A DNA stretch of 64,000 bases from JALSNL01 sp036479585. Its GTDB lineage: Bacteria > Bacteroidota > Ignavibacteria > Ignavibacteriales > Melioribacteraceae. The stretch lies in NCBI GenBank assembly GCA_965224785.1, contig OZ245062.1, positions 744,001-808,000 on the forward strand, in the 5' to 3' direction. The notes under the pieces were generated by a model. It saw nothing but the letters and a program-made list of their open reading frames with translations, ran no database searches and was not told where the DNA came from. A program made the translations under genes and the position numbers. Positions 27,182 to 36,152 of this stretch are shown piece by piece; position 1 is the stretch's first letter, and the number at the start of each line of letters is the position of its first letter.

Positions 27182-28251
27182 TGTATGAACTTTTAGAAAA
27201 TATTGTTGGTAATCAAGTAGTTGCTTTTTTTATTGCAGCGGCTTTACCACTTTTCTTATTCATTTTACCTTACGCACTTATTGCCGTATTGCTAGAAAGA
27301 AAAGTTTCTGCTCACATGCAAGACAGACTTGGACCAATGAGAGTAGGCTATCACGGTATTTTGCAAACTTTGGCTGATATCTTAAAACTTATTCAAAAAG
27401 AAGATATCATCCCAACACTTGCAGATAAAAAACTTTTTGTAATTGCTCCATTTATAATTTTTGCAGCTAGCTTTGCTGCTTTTGCAGTAATTCCTTTTTC
27501 AAGCGAATATATTGGAAGCTCAATTGATGTAGGTCTTTTTTACATTCTTGCAATATCAAGTTTTGTTGTTGCTGGAATTTTAATGGCTGGATGGGCATCG
27601 AACAATAAATATTCTTTACTTGGTGCTGTTAGGTCAGTTGCGCAAATTATTAGTTACGAAATTCCAACAGCAATTGTTGTACTTACTATGGTAATGTTAA
27701 CTGGTTCATTAAATTTAGAAACAATTACAAATCAGCAAACAGCTTACTTTTGGAATTGGAATATTTTTGGTGGAGCAGAGTTTGGAATAGCTAAGTTTGC
27801 ATTGATACCATTGATGTCTGGAGCTTTTTTGATTTTATTCATAAGTATGTTAGCTGAAGTTAACAGAACACCTTTTGATATTGCAGAAGCAGAATCTGAA
27901 TTAGTTTCGGGATTTCATACAGAATATAGCGGAATGAGATTTGCAATGTTTTTCTTAGCTGAATATGCAAATATGCTTGCAATATCTTTTGTAATATCTG
28001 CATTATTCTTTGGTGGATATCATTCACCTTTTGGATATTTGGGAAATGTACTTGGAGCTGAATGGCTAATTCCATTTGAACAATTATTCTGGTTTACATC
28101 CAAAGGAATTTTCTTTGTAATTCTCCAAATGGTTTTGCGTTGGACTTTACCAAGACTAAGAGTTGATCAGCTAATGACCGTATGTTGGAAATATTTAATT
28201 CCATATTCAATAGCTATCTTATTAATAGTAGGATTTATTACAGTTTTATAA
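27181..28251 (+). CDS. nuoH: NADH-quinone oxidoreductase subunit H
   Basis: 356 aa, eight or more transmembrane helices. Signatures: LLERKVSAHMQDRLGPMRVGYHGILQTLADILKLIQKED and AEVNRTPFDIAEAESELVSGFHTEYSG, which line the quinone chamber and start the proton path. It is coupled to nuoD by a 1-bp overlap and followed by a 181-bp gap filled with repeats. Confidence 0.97.
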   Translation: MYELLENIVGNQVVAFFIAAALPLFLFILPYALIAVLLERKVSAHMQDRLGPMRVGYHGILQTLADILKLIQKEDIIPTLADKKLFVIAPFIIFAASFAAFAVIPFSSEYIGSSIDVGLFYILAISSFVVAGILMAGWASNNKYSLLGAVRSVAQIISYEIPTAIVVLTMVMLTGSLNLETITNQQTAYFWNWNIFGGAEFGIAKFALIPLMSGAFLILFISMLAEVNRTPFDIAEAESELVSGFHTEYSGMRFAMFFLAEYANMLAISFVISALFFGGYHSPFGYLGNVLGAEWLIPFEQLFWFTSKGIFFVILQMVLRWTLPRLRVDQLMTVCWKYLIPYSIAILLIVGFITVL

Positions 28252-28262
28252 AAATATTTTCT

Positions 28263-28360
28263 GTCATTCCCGACCCCGCTTAAAAACACGGGATAAACTT
28301 TGACTGGGAATCTATAAAATTTTAACAAATAGATTTCCGATAAAGATATTCGGAAATGAC
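28263..28360. repeat. Dispersed repeat, family B, in the nuoH-nuoI gap
   Basis: GTCATTCCCGACCCCGCTTAAAAACACGGGATAAACTTTG at the left, TCGGAAATGAC at the right (written in pieces: the core is CCCCGCTT then ACGGGATAAACTTTG). It is the reverse orientation of the copies at 17621 and 41405. A family C unit (GTCATACTGAGCTAAGTCGA) follows at 28368. Confidence 0.85.
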
Positions 28361-28432
28361 AAAAAAGTCATACTGAGCTAAGTCGAAGTAGGAATTATTA
28401 CTCATTACGACAAAAGAATTGAAAAGTTAAAA

Positions 28433-29074
28433 ATGAAACAATACTTTATAAATACGTGGGAAGGAATTTGGACTGTTCTTGTGGGAATGCAAATAACATT
28501 AAAACATGTTTTTGTTCCGGCAGTTACAATTCAATATCCAGATGTAAAACCAGAATTACCTGAACGAACAAGAAATAGATTGTTTGTAAATATGGATGAT
28601 TGTATTGGATGTTTACTTTGTGCTAGAGCTTGTCCGGTTAATTGTATTGAGATTGAGACAATAAAAGCAACACCAACAGATAGCCCTGGAATAACATCTA
28701 ATAATAAAAAGAAAGCATTGTGGGTTACAAAGTTTGAAATTGATATTGCAAAGTGTTGTTTCTGTTCACTTTGTGTTTACCCTTGCCCTACCGAGTGTAT
28801 TGAAATGACTAATGTTTACGAATATACTGAGTTTGAACGAAATGATTTAATTTACAAATTTGCAACACTTAATGAATCTGAAATTTCAGACAAGCAATCC
28901 AAGTTTGAGATTTTCCAAAAAGAAAAAGAAGAAGCAAAAATTGCTGCTGCAAAAGTTAAGGCTGAGGCAGTTGCCAAGAAAAAAGAATTAGAAGAAAAGG
29001 AATCAAGTAAAAAAGTTGATAAACCAAAATCAGATGATGCAAAAGATGACGATCCTAAAAAAGAAAATGAGTAA
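28433..29074 (+). CDS. nuoI: NADH-quinone oxidoreductase subunit I with charged C-terminal tail
   Basis: 213 aa. Two [4Fe-4S] ferredoxin motifs carry clusters N6a and N6b: CIGCLLCARACPVNCI and CCFCSLCVYPCPTECI. They relay electrons towards NuoB. After about residue 160 the chain becomes a Lys/Glu/Ala-rich and then Lys/Asp-rich tail (KEEAKIAAAKVKAEAVAKKK, DDAKDDDPKKENE) that normal NuoI proteins lack. The tail looks helical and then disordered. nuoJ starts 8 bp later. Confidence 0.96.
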   Translation: MKQYFINTWEGIWTVLVGMQITLKHVFVPAVTIQYPDVKPELPERTRNRLFVNMDDCIGCLLCARACPVNCIEIETIKATPTDSPGITSNNKKKALWVTKFEIDIAKCCFCSLCVYPCPTECIEMTNVYEYTEFERNDLIYKFATLNESEISDKQSKFEIFQKEKEEAKIAAAKVKAEAVAKKKELEEKESSKKVDKPKSDDAKDDDPKKENE

Positions 29075-29082
29075 TTTATAAT

Positions 29083-29580
29083 ATGAATTTCTATGATATA
29101 ATATTTTATTTATTCGCAGCAATTACACTTGTTTCAGCTGTAGTTGTGGTTAATGCTAAGAATATTATTCACGCTGCATTTAGTCTTTTGTTAACTTTAT
29201 TTGGTGTGTCGGGAATCTATATTTTACTTGGAGCTGACTTTTTGGCAATCGTTCAAATTATGGTTTACGTTGGCGGCATACTGATATTGTTACTCTTTGG
29301 AGTTATGTTGACTAACAAAATTACTAATGTGGAAATCAGAACTGGAGTAGTTTATGTTTTCCCAGCTATAATTGTTGTTGGAGCTTTTACTGCAATTTTG
29401 TTTTCTGTAATAACATCAACAAACTGGCATACTGGAAGTTTTGAAATTCCGCAAACAACAACAAAAATGTTAGGTCATCTTTTACTAACAGATTATGTTT
29501 TAGTTTTTGAATTATTAGCAATTTTATTATTGATAGCACTTATTGGTGCCGCATCAATTGCAAGAAGAGATAAAGAATAA
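29083..29580 (+). CDS. nuoJ: NADH-quinone oxidoreductase subunit J
   Basis: 165 aa, five transmembrane helices. Family marks are NAKNIIHAAFSLLLTLFGVSGIYILLGADFLAIVQIMVYVGGILILLLFGVML, with the pi-bulge helix region. It is a membrane subunit that links the quinone site to the proton pumps. An 87-bp gap with a small family D palindrome follows. Confidence 0.96.
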   Translation: MNFYDIIFYLFAAITLVSAVVVVNAKNIIHAAFSLLLTLFGVSGIYILLGADFLAIVQIMVYVGGILILLLFGVMLTNKITNVEIRTGVVYVFPAIIVVGAFTAILFSVITSTNWHTGSFEIPQTTTKMLGHLLLTDYVLVFELLAILLLIALIGAASIARRDKE

Positions 29581-29589
29581 AAATTGTAA

Positions 29590-29612
29590 TGCAGATTTGC
29601 AATCTGCGAAAT
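29590..29612. repeat. Family D palindrome in the nuoJ-nuoK gap
   Basis: GCAGATTTGCAATCTGC is an exact inverted repeat (GCAGATT/AATCTGC). Confidence 0.7.
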
Positions 29613-29667
29613 GATAACATATGTTTTTAGATATAACTAAATCCTTAAAACAAAAAGGAATAATAAG

Positions 29668-29976
29668 TTGGAAGTAGGATTAAATCATTTTCTCGTAGTT
29701 AGTACGTTTCTGTTTGGCTTAGGTCTTTACGGAGTAATAACACGTAAGAATGCCATAATGGTTTTAATGAGTTTAGAATTAATTCTTAATGCAGCTAACA
29801 TTAATTTTGTCGCTTTTTCTACTTACGGAAATTTTGGAATTAACGGTCAACTTTATGCATTGTTCGTAATTATATTAGCCGCTGCCGAAGCTGCTATTGC
29901 TCTAGCTATTGTTCTGAACATTTACAAAACTTTCTCAAATGTTAACATTGATGAAATAAATAATCTTAAAGATTAA
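29668..29976 (+). CDS. nuoK: NADH-quinone oxidoreductase subunit K
   Basis: 102 aa, three transmembrane helices. The start is TTG at 29668 (MEVGLNHFLVV), chosen because AAAAAGGAA lies the right distance upstream and no ATG is available. Conserved Glu residues occur in LMSLELILNAANINFV and AAAEAAIALAIVLNIYK, part of the antiporter-like proton path. nuoL starts 6 bp after the stop. Confidence 0.96.
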   Translation: MEVGLNHFLVVSTFLFGLGLYGVITRKNAIMVLMSLELILNAANINFVAFSTYGNFGINGQLYALFVIILAAAEAAIALAIVLNIYKTFSNVNIDEINNLKD

Positions 29977-29982
29977 AAATTT

Positions 29983-32088
29983 ATGTTTGAATTTAATACA
30001 ATAAATATTTCGCTTATCATTTTACTGTTACCGCTTCTTGGTTTTACAGTAGTATTGTTTCTTGGCAAAAGATTTCCAAAAATATATTTGTTTGAAATAG
30101 CAATTATTACAATCACTTTTCTTCTTTCTGTATTTGTGGGTTATACAAAGCTAAGTTCTTTCCCAACGCAGGACTTACTATTTTCTTTCACTTGGATTGA
30201 CTTTGGAAATGTAGTAAATGTTGGAGACATGCATATTGACTTAGGCATTAAGATAGATAACCTAACCGTTATAATGTTATTTGTTGTTAATCTTATAAGT
30301 ATGCTTGTTCATATTTTTTCCATTGCTTACATGAAAGGTGACATAAGATATAATAGATATTTTGCTTATCTCGGAATTTTTACTTTTTCAATGTTAGGAA
30401 TTGTTCTTACAGACAACTTACTGATGATGTATATCTTTTGGGAATTAGTTGGTCTTTCATCTTTCTTGCTTATTGGCTTTTGGTACGAGAAAAAATCTGC
30501 TTCTGATGCAGCCAAGAAAGCATTCCTTGCAAATAGAATTGGTGATATTGGAATGTTTATTGGTATTCTAATATTGTTTACAAACTATAATACTTTTTCT
30601 TTCGATGCTATTTATACTCAAATTTCAAATGGAGTTTTACCTTTTGGAAGTGAGCTTTGGTTAACTGCTGCCGGAATTTTAATTTTTATGGGAGCTGTTG
30701 GTAAATCTGCTCAAGCTCCATTACACATTTGGTTGCCCGATGCTATGGAAGGACCAACTCCTGTTAGTGCTTTGATTCATGCAGCAACAATGGTAGCCGC
30801 TGGCGTTTACCTTATTGCAAGAATTTTTGTAATGCTTACTGCCGATGCAATGTTAGTTATTGCAGTTGTTGGAGCAGTTACTTCCTTATTTGCTGCTACT
30901 ATTGCGTTAACTCAAAATGATATCAAAAAAGTTTTAGCTTATTCAACTGTTAGTCAGTTGGGCTATATGGTTATGGCTCTTGGTGTTGGTGCTTATACTT
31001 ATGCATTACTTCACCTTGTTGCACATGCTTTTTTCAAAGCTTGTATGTTTCTTGGTTCTGGTTCAGTTATATATAGTATGCATCACGAACAAGACATTAG
31101 ACAAATGGGTGGCTTAAAAAAGAAAATGCCAATAACTTATATTACATTTTTAGTTTCAACCCTCGCTATTTCTGGAATTCCTTTAACTTCTGGATTCCTT
31201 AGTAAGGATGGACTACTTGCTGGAACTTTAGCCTTTGGAGAATTAACAGGTCATTGGCTCATTCCAGCTATGGCATTTTTAGTGGCATTCCTAACAGCTT
31301 TTTATATGTTTCGATTAGTTATTCTAACATTCCACGGAGAACCAAGGAATAAAGAAAAATACGATCACGCCAAAGAGTCTCCCTTTGTAATGGTAATGCC
31401 TTTGGTTGTTTTAAGTGTACTATCTATTTTTATTTGGTACACACCTAATCCTATTGCTCCTGCTGATGGATGGTTTGCAAGTGAATGGGTTCAAACTCCA
31501 CATACAGTTGTACCAGAAACTTCTCGTTTTGAATTTATGAAATCAGATGTGGCAGGGCATGATGAAGTAACAGAAGGAAGTCATTCTTCGTATGTTACAC
31601 ATTCTGCAATGTATGAACATGCAATGCACGCAGCTCATTACCCAGCAATGATTTTGTCTTTGGCTCTTGGTGGACTTGGAATATTGTTAGCATTTAGTAT
31701 GTATCAATGGAAGAAAATTTCTCCAGAGAGTATTACAAATAAAATTAAAAAATTATATAATGGTTCACTTAATAAATGGTACGTTGATGAAATTTATAAC
31801 TCTACATTTATTGGTGGAACTTTAAAGTTAGGAAGTTTTCTTTCTTGGTTTGATAAATGGATTGTTGATGGAATAGTTAATGGTACTGCTGCTTTCACAA
31901 GAGTATTCTCAAAAATTAGCGGTTACTTTGATCAGTATATAGTTGATGGTATAGTAAATGGTACTGCATTGTTTAGTGGTTTTCTAGGATTAGGTTTTAG
32001 AAAATTACAAACCGGAAAAGTTCAAACTTATATTGTGCTTGTAATTTTTACAGCATTGCTTTTATTCTTTTTTGTTGGACCATTTTAG
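29983..32088 (+). CDS. nuoL: NADH-quinone oxidoreductase subunit L
   Basis: 701 aa. The largest antiporter-like proton-pumping subunit, with 14 or more transmembrane helices and the long C-terminal lateral helix region. Signatures: YIFWELVGLSSFLLIGFW (proton-path Glu), GAVGKSAQAPLHIWLPDAMEGPTPVSALIHAATMVAAGVYL and DIKKVLAYSTVSQLGYM. A His-rich periplasmic loop (HAMHAAHYPA) comes before the end. The C-terminus repeats the phrase IVDGIVNGTA twice. Confidence 0.97.
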   Translation: MFEFNTINISLIILLLPLLGFTVVLFLGKRFPKIYLFEIAIITITFLLSVFVGYTKLSSFPTQDLLFSFTWIDFGNVVNVGDMHIDLGIKIDNLTVIMLFVVNLISMLVHIFSIAYMKGDIRYNRYFAYLGIFTFSMLGIVLTDNLLMMYIFWELVGLSSFLLIGFWYEKKSASDAAKKAFLANRIGDIGMFIGILILFTNYNTFSFDAIYTQISNGVLPFGSELWLTAAGILIFMGAVGKSAQAPLHIWLPDAMEGPTPVSALIHAATMVAAGVYLIARIFVMLTADAMLVIAVVGAVTSLFAATIALTQNDIKKVLAYSTVSQLGYMVMALGVGAYTYALLHLVAHAFFKACMFLGSGSVIYSMHHEQDIRQMGGLKKKMPITYITFLVSTLAISGIPLTSGFLSKDGLLAGTLAFGELTGHWLIPAMAFLVAFLTAFYMFRLVILTFHGEPRNKEKYDHAKESPFVMVMPLVVLSVLSIFIWYTPNPIAPADGWFASEWVQTPHTVVPETSRFEFMKSDVAGHDEVTEGSHSSYVTHSAMYEHAMHAAHYPAMILSLALGGLGILLAFSMYQWKKISPESITNKIKKLYNGSLNKWYVDEIYNSTFIGGTLKLGSFLSWFDKWIVDGIVNGTAAFTRVFSKISGYFDQYIVDGIVNGTALFSGFLGLGFRKLQTGKVQTYIVLVIFTALLLFFFVGPF

Positions 32089-32094
32089 AAATTG

Positions 32095-32130
32095 GATGTA
32101 GCGTAGATTGCTGGCAATCTGCAAATTGAT
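32095..32130. repeat. Family D palindrome in the nuoL-nuoM gap
   Basis: GTAGATTGCTGGCAATCTGC-like arms (AGATTGC-TG-GCAATCT) form a perfect 7-bp stem 7 bp after the nuoL stop. Confidence 0.7.
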
Positions 32131-32184
32131 TTTGAAAAGTTTTTTATAAATAAGATTTTAATTAAAAAGTAGGTAACTAATACA

Positions 32185-33789
32185 ATGGACGGTTTCCCAA
32201 TTTTATCTTGGATAACATTTTTACCCATAATTGGAATGATAATAATTCTACTTATGCCGGGAAAAATGGACAAGGGTGTAAAGATAACTGCACTTGTTGT
32301 AACTTTCATTCAAATTATTTTTGCAATAATATTGTTGAATAATTTCAATTATGATGCTGGTGGAATTTACGATGTAAACTCATTTCAGTTTATTGAAAAA
32401 TTTAGATGGATAGAAATTCCAGGTTCATCTTGGTTAGGTACAATTAAGATAGACTATTTTCTTGGAGCTGATGGTATAAGCGTACCGATGCTGTTACTAA
32501 CTGCTATTGTTTCTTTCCTTGCAATAATTTCTGCTTGGAATATTAAAAAATCTGTAAAAGGATTTTTCGCATTGTTCTTACTTCTCGATACTGGAATGAT
32601 GGGAGTTTTTGTTTCGTTAGACTTTTTCTTATTCTATGTTTTTTGGGAATTGATGTTACTACCAATGTATTTCCTAATTGGTATCTGGGGCGGACCAAGA
32701 AAAGAATATGCTGCAATCAAATTTTTCATTTATACTTTGTTTGGTAGTGTCTTCATTCTTCTTGTAATGATTGGACTTTACTTTAGTTCAACAGAAATGC
32801 TTGCTGATGGTTCAAAAGTATTTACATTCAACTTGTTAGCTTTAATGGATGTAAATAATTATACGGTGGATGGAATTTTATCTCCACTTAATCCTGATAA
32901 TTATAGATTAGCGGCTTACATTGCTTTGTTTGTCGGGTTTGCAATAAAAATTCCAATGTTCCCATTCCACACTTGGCTGCCCGATGCTCACGTTGAAGCT
33001 CCAACACCTATCAGTGTTATTCTTGCTGGCGTATTATTAAAGATGGGGACTTACGGAATACTTAGAATTAGTTTCCCAATCTTTCCGCAAATCACTTTAG
33101 ACCTTGCATGGTATATTGGATTGTTCGGAGTTATAAATATTATTTATGGTGGTCTTGTAGCACTAGCACAAAAAGATTTTAAGAAGATGATTGCGTACTC
33201 ATCTGTTTCTCACATGGGTTATGTTTTACTTGGAATGGCTTCAATGTCAACAGTTGGAATTAACGGAGCAATTTTCCAAATGTTTAATCACGGAACTATT
33301 ACTGCAATGCTCTTTATTATAGTTGGAGTAATTTACGATAGAGCTCACACAAGAGAAATAAATGCCTTTGGTGGATTGGCAAACAAAATGCCAATGTACA
33401 CTGGCTTTGTTACAATTGCATTTTTTGCTGCAATAGGTTTGCCAGGCTTAAGTGGATTCATCTCGGAAGCACTTGTTTTTATTGGAGCTTTCGGAAATGA
33501 AACTACGAGAATTTTAACAATGGTTGGAACTCTTGGAATTTTAATCGGAGCAGCTTACATGCTTTGGACTTTCCAAAGAATTTATTTTGGAGAATTTAAT
33601 AGTAAGTGGGATGATGTATTACACGATATTACTTTTAGAGAATATGCAATGTTAGTTCCCCTAACAATTATAATAATTTTCTTAGGTATTTATCCATCGG
33701 CAGTATTAGATCTTATGACAACTTCGGTAAATACCTTGGTTGAATTTTTATACTCGAATGCAGAAAGTATTCGTTTAAGTGGAATGTAA
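32185..33789 (+). CDS. nuoM: NADH-quinone oxidoreductase subunit M
   Basis: 534 aa, about 14 transmembrane helices. Antiporter-like proton-pumping subunit. Signatures: FWELMLLPMYFLIGIWGGPRKEYAAIKFFIYT (proton-path Glu), FPFHTWLPDAHVEAPTPISVILAGVLLKMGTYGILR and DFKKMIAYSSVSHMGYVLLG. A 131-bp gap with a family B repeat separates it from nuoN. Confidence 0.97.
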   Translation: MDGFPILSWITFLPIIGMIIILLMPGKMDKGVKITALVVTFIQIIFAIILLNNFNYDAGGIYDVNSFQFIEKFRWIEIPGSSWLGTIKIDYFLGADGISVPMLLLTAIVSFLAIISAWNIKKSVKGFFALFLLLDTGMMGVFVSLDFFLFYVFWELMLLPMYFLIGIWGGPRKEYAAIKFFIYTLFGSVFILLVMIGLYFSSTEMLADGSKVFTFNLLALMDVNNYTVDGILSPLNPDNYRLAAYIALFVGFAIKIPMFPFHTWLPDAHVEAPTPISVILAGVLLKMGTYGILRISFPIFPQITLDLAWYIGLFGVINIIYGGLVALAQKDFKKMIAYSSVSHMGYVLLGMASMSTVGINGAIFQMFNHGTITAMLFIIVGVIYDRAHTREINAFGGLANKMPMYTGFVTIAFFAAIGLPGLSGFISEALVFIGAFGNETTRILTMVGTLGILIGAAYMLWTFQRIYFGEFNSKWDDVLHDITFREYAMLVPLTIIIIFLGIYPSAVLDLMTTSVNTLVEFLYSNAESIRLSGM

Positions 33790-33802
33790 ATTACTAAAAT
33801 CT

Positions 33803-33899
33803 GTTATTTCCAACCCCGCTTAAAATCACGGGATAAACTTTGATTGGAAATCCAGTACAATTTTAAATAGATTCCCGATAGATACATTCGGGAATGACA
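33803..33899. repeat. Dispersed repeat, family B, in the nuoM-nuoN gap
   Basis: GTTATTTCCAACCCCGCTT, then ACGGGATAAACTTTG, ending ATTCGGGAATGAC. It is nearly the same as the unit in the nuoH-nuoI gap and in the same orientation. Confidence 0.85.
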
Positions 33900-33920
33900 A
33901 ACAAAAAGAACTAATAAAAA

Positions 33921-35426
33921 ATGTTTGAAAATTTAATTACAGATTTATCTCTTATTGTACCTGAACTAATTGTTGCGGGAACACTTTTACTAATTGTTTT
34001 ATTCGATTTGATTTTTGATAAAGATAAAACTTTTATTCCTTACTTAGCTTTGGTAGGCTTGTTTGCAGCACTATATTATACAATGCAAACTATTGGTGTA
34101 CAAGCATTTGCATTTATTCCCAAAAGTGTACAAAGTAATTATGGTTTGTTAGCAATTGATTCTTTTGGAGCTTACTTTAAAATAATTATTCTTATCACTT
34201 CAATCTTAATTGTTTTCTTTTCAAAAGTTTCTTCAGAGATAAATAATATTATTGAGAGAAGTGGCGAGTATTACGCTCTTTTATTTGGAATGATTCTCGG
34301 TATGATGTTTATGTCTTCTGCCTCTGATTTAATTATGATTTATTTGTCTGTTGAATTATTATCACTTTCATCTTATGTATTAGCTGGCTTCACAAAATTA
34401 AGAGATAGAAATAGTGAAGCTTCTCTTAAGTATATAATTTACGGAGCTGTTTCTTCTGGACTAATGTTGTTTGGTATTTCTCTTGTTTATGGAATGACGG
34501 GGAATACAAATCTATTAGAGATAAATGCAGTTCTAAAAACAAGTAGTATAAATATTCTAACTTATGCTTTTTCACTTATTTTAATCTTTGCTGGAATTGG
34601 ATTTAAAATCTCTGCTGCTCCATTTCACTTTTGGACTCCGGATGTTTACGAAGGATCGCCTATTTCAATTACTGCTTTCCTTTCTGTTGCAAGTAAGGCG
34701 GCTGGCTTTGCTCTACTAATCAGATTTATCAAATCTACATTTTTACTAAGTGAACATAATGGACATTGGGAAATAATAAATTTCTTTGATTGGCAATCGT
34801 TCTTAATTGTAATTTCTATTCTTACAATGACGCTTGGTAACTTTGCTGCTCTCTGGCAAAATAACCTAAAACGGATGCTCGCCTATTCTAGTATTGCCCA
34901 CGCGGGTTATATGCTACTTGGAATAGCAGTACTTTCAGAGCAAGGTATTCTTGCTGTAATGATTTACTTCTTAGTTTATTTACTAATGAATATTGGTGCA
35001 TTCTATATTATAATGTTAATCTCAAACCAAACTGGCTCAGAAGATATTCACGACTATAATAAACTTGGTTTTGCTTCCCCATTTCTTGGTATTACACTAA
35101 CAATATTTTTAATTTCACTTACTGGACTTCCGCCCACAGCTGGATTCATTTCTAAGCTTTATATCTTTATAGCTTTAGTTGATGTTGAAATGATTGCTGT
35201 TGCTGTTATAGCTTTGCTGAATAGCGTTGTATCATTATATTATTATGTAAGAGTTCTTAAGCATTTATTCATCAGCGAAGCAGAAAATGAAATTCCCACA
35301 CTTAAAGTCACACCTTCTGATATTGTTTTTATTTTAATATTAGTTATCCCAACACTTGTGCTTGGTCTTTATTTTACACCAATGGTTGAGTTTGCAAAAA
35401 GTAGTATTGGGATGTTGACGAATTAG
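33921..35426 (+). CDS. nuoN: NADH-quinone oxidoreductase subunit N
   Basis: 501 aa, about 14 transmembrane helices. Third antiporter-like pump subunit. Signatures: YLSVELLSLSSYVLAGF (proton-path Glu), KISAAPFHFWTPDVYEGSPISITAFLSVASKAAGFALL and NLKRMLAYSSIAHAGYMLLG. It is the last gene of the cluster. With A, B, C, D, H, I, J, K, L and M present, only the NADH-oxidising module (E, F, G) is missing. Confidence 0.97.
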   Translation: MFENLITDLSLIVPELIVAGTLLLIVLFDLIFDKDKTFIPYLALVGLFAALYYTMQTIGVQAFAFIPKSVQSNYGLLAIDSFGAYFKIIILITSILIVFFSKVSSEINNIIERSGEYYALLFGMILGMMFMSSASDLIMIYLSVELLSLSSYVLAGFTKLRDRNSEASLKYIIYGAVSSGLMLFGISLVYGMTGNTNLLEINAVLKTSSINILTYAFSLILIFAGIGFKISAAPFHFWTPDVYEGSPISITAFLSVASKAAGFALLIRFIKSTFLLSEHNGHWEIINFFDWQSFLIVISILTMTLGNFAALWQNNLKRMLAYSSIAHAGYMLLGIAVLSEQGILAVMIYFLVYLLMNIGAFYIIMLISNQTGSEDIHDYNKLGFASPFLGITLTIFLISLTGLPPTAGFISKLYIFIALVDVEMIAVAVIALLNSVVSLYYYVRVLKHLFISEAENEIPTLKVTPSDIVFILILVIPTLVLGLYFTPMVEFAKSSIGMLTN

Positions 35427-35610
35427 AGTTGTAACTTCTTCATTAGTTTTACTAAAATACTTTTAACTATTAAAGTAATCCCGATTTAAATTGCATTAAT
35501 TAAAATATTTCCATACTTTGCACAATAACACTTTAACGTTTATTTATTTAGCATTTGTTGCTCGATCTAAACTTTATCATTGCTTTTATCGATAATATAC
35601 TATACATTGT

Positions 35611-35961
35611 ATGTCTCAATCAACAAAAGAAGAAGTCGAAATATTTTTAAGTGATTTGCTTATAAAAATAGATATAATTGATATTATTTTTATAAACAGG
35701 GAAAAGAATTTTGATGCTTTATTAGAATTAGAAATTAACGCATCAGAACGTCTTGAATATATTAAAAGACTTAGAGTTAAAAATTATTTCGCCGGTCCAA
35801 AACAAGATGCCTTCGATCCAGAAAGTCCGTCAAATTGGGAATTTGGGATAAATCTAAAAGGTAAGGAAGTTTATATTAAAATAAATATGGGGAAACCACA
35901 AAAAAAAGTAATGTGTATTTCTTTTCATATAGCTGAATATGAGATAACTTACCCATTTTAG
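35611..35961 (+). CDS. Probable type II toxin (MqsR-like/RelE-fold) next to a Panacea antitoxin
   Basis: 116 aa. The C-terminal half (ASERLEYIKRLRVKNYFAGP, WEFGINLKGKEVYIKINMG, KVMCISFHIAEYEITYPF) looks like the small toxin group related to MqsR, with a compact RelE-like alpha/beta layout. That group commonly sits beside Zn-finger/HTH antitoxins. The neighbour 191 bp downstream is exactly such a protein. It would act as an mRNA interferase. The TACATTGTA palindrome overlaps its start codon. Family placement is from memory of sequence pattern and is moderate; the possibility that it is not a toxin remains. Confidence 0.55.
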   Translation: MSQSTKEEVEIFLSDLLIKIDIIDIIFINREKNFDALLELEINASERLEYIKRLRVKNYFAGPKQDAFDPESPSNWEFGINLKGKEVYIKINMGKPQKKVMCISFHIAEYEITYPF

Positions 35962-36152
35962 AATATTAAACTATAAGTTTGAAATGTTTTAGTGAATATT
36001 GTAATTTAATATATTATGCTAAATAAAAGTTGTTAGTCGCTGTATTTACTCCTCAAATTAGGTACAGCTTTTAAAATAATAAATTCGTTGTTATAAGGTC
36101 ATTTCCGTCTTCGTAAATATACTTCGAAAGATGGCTTATTGGTAACGCCGTT

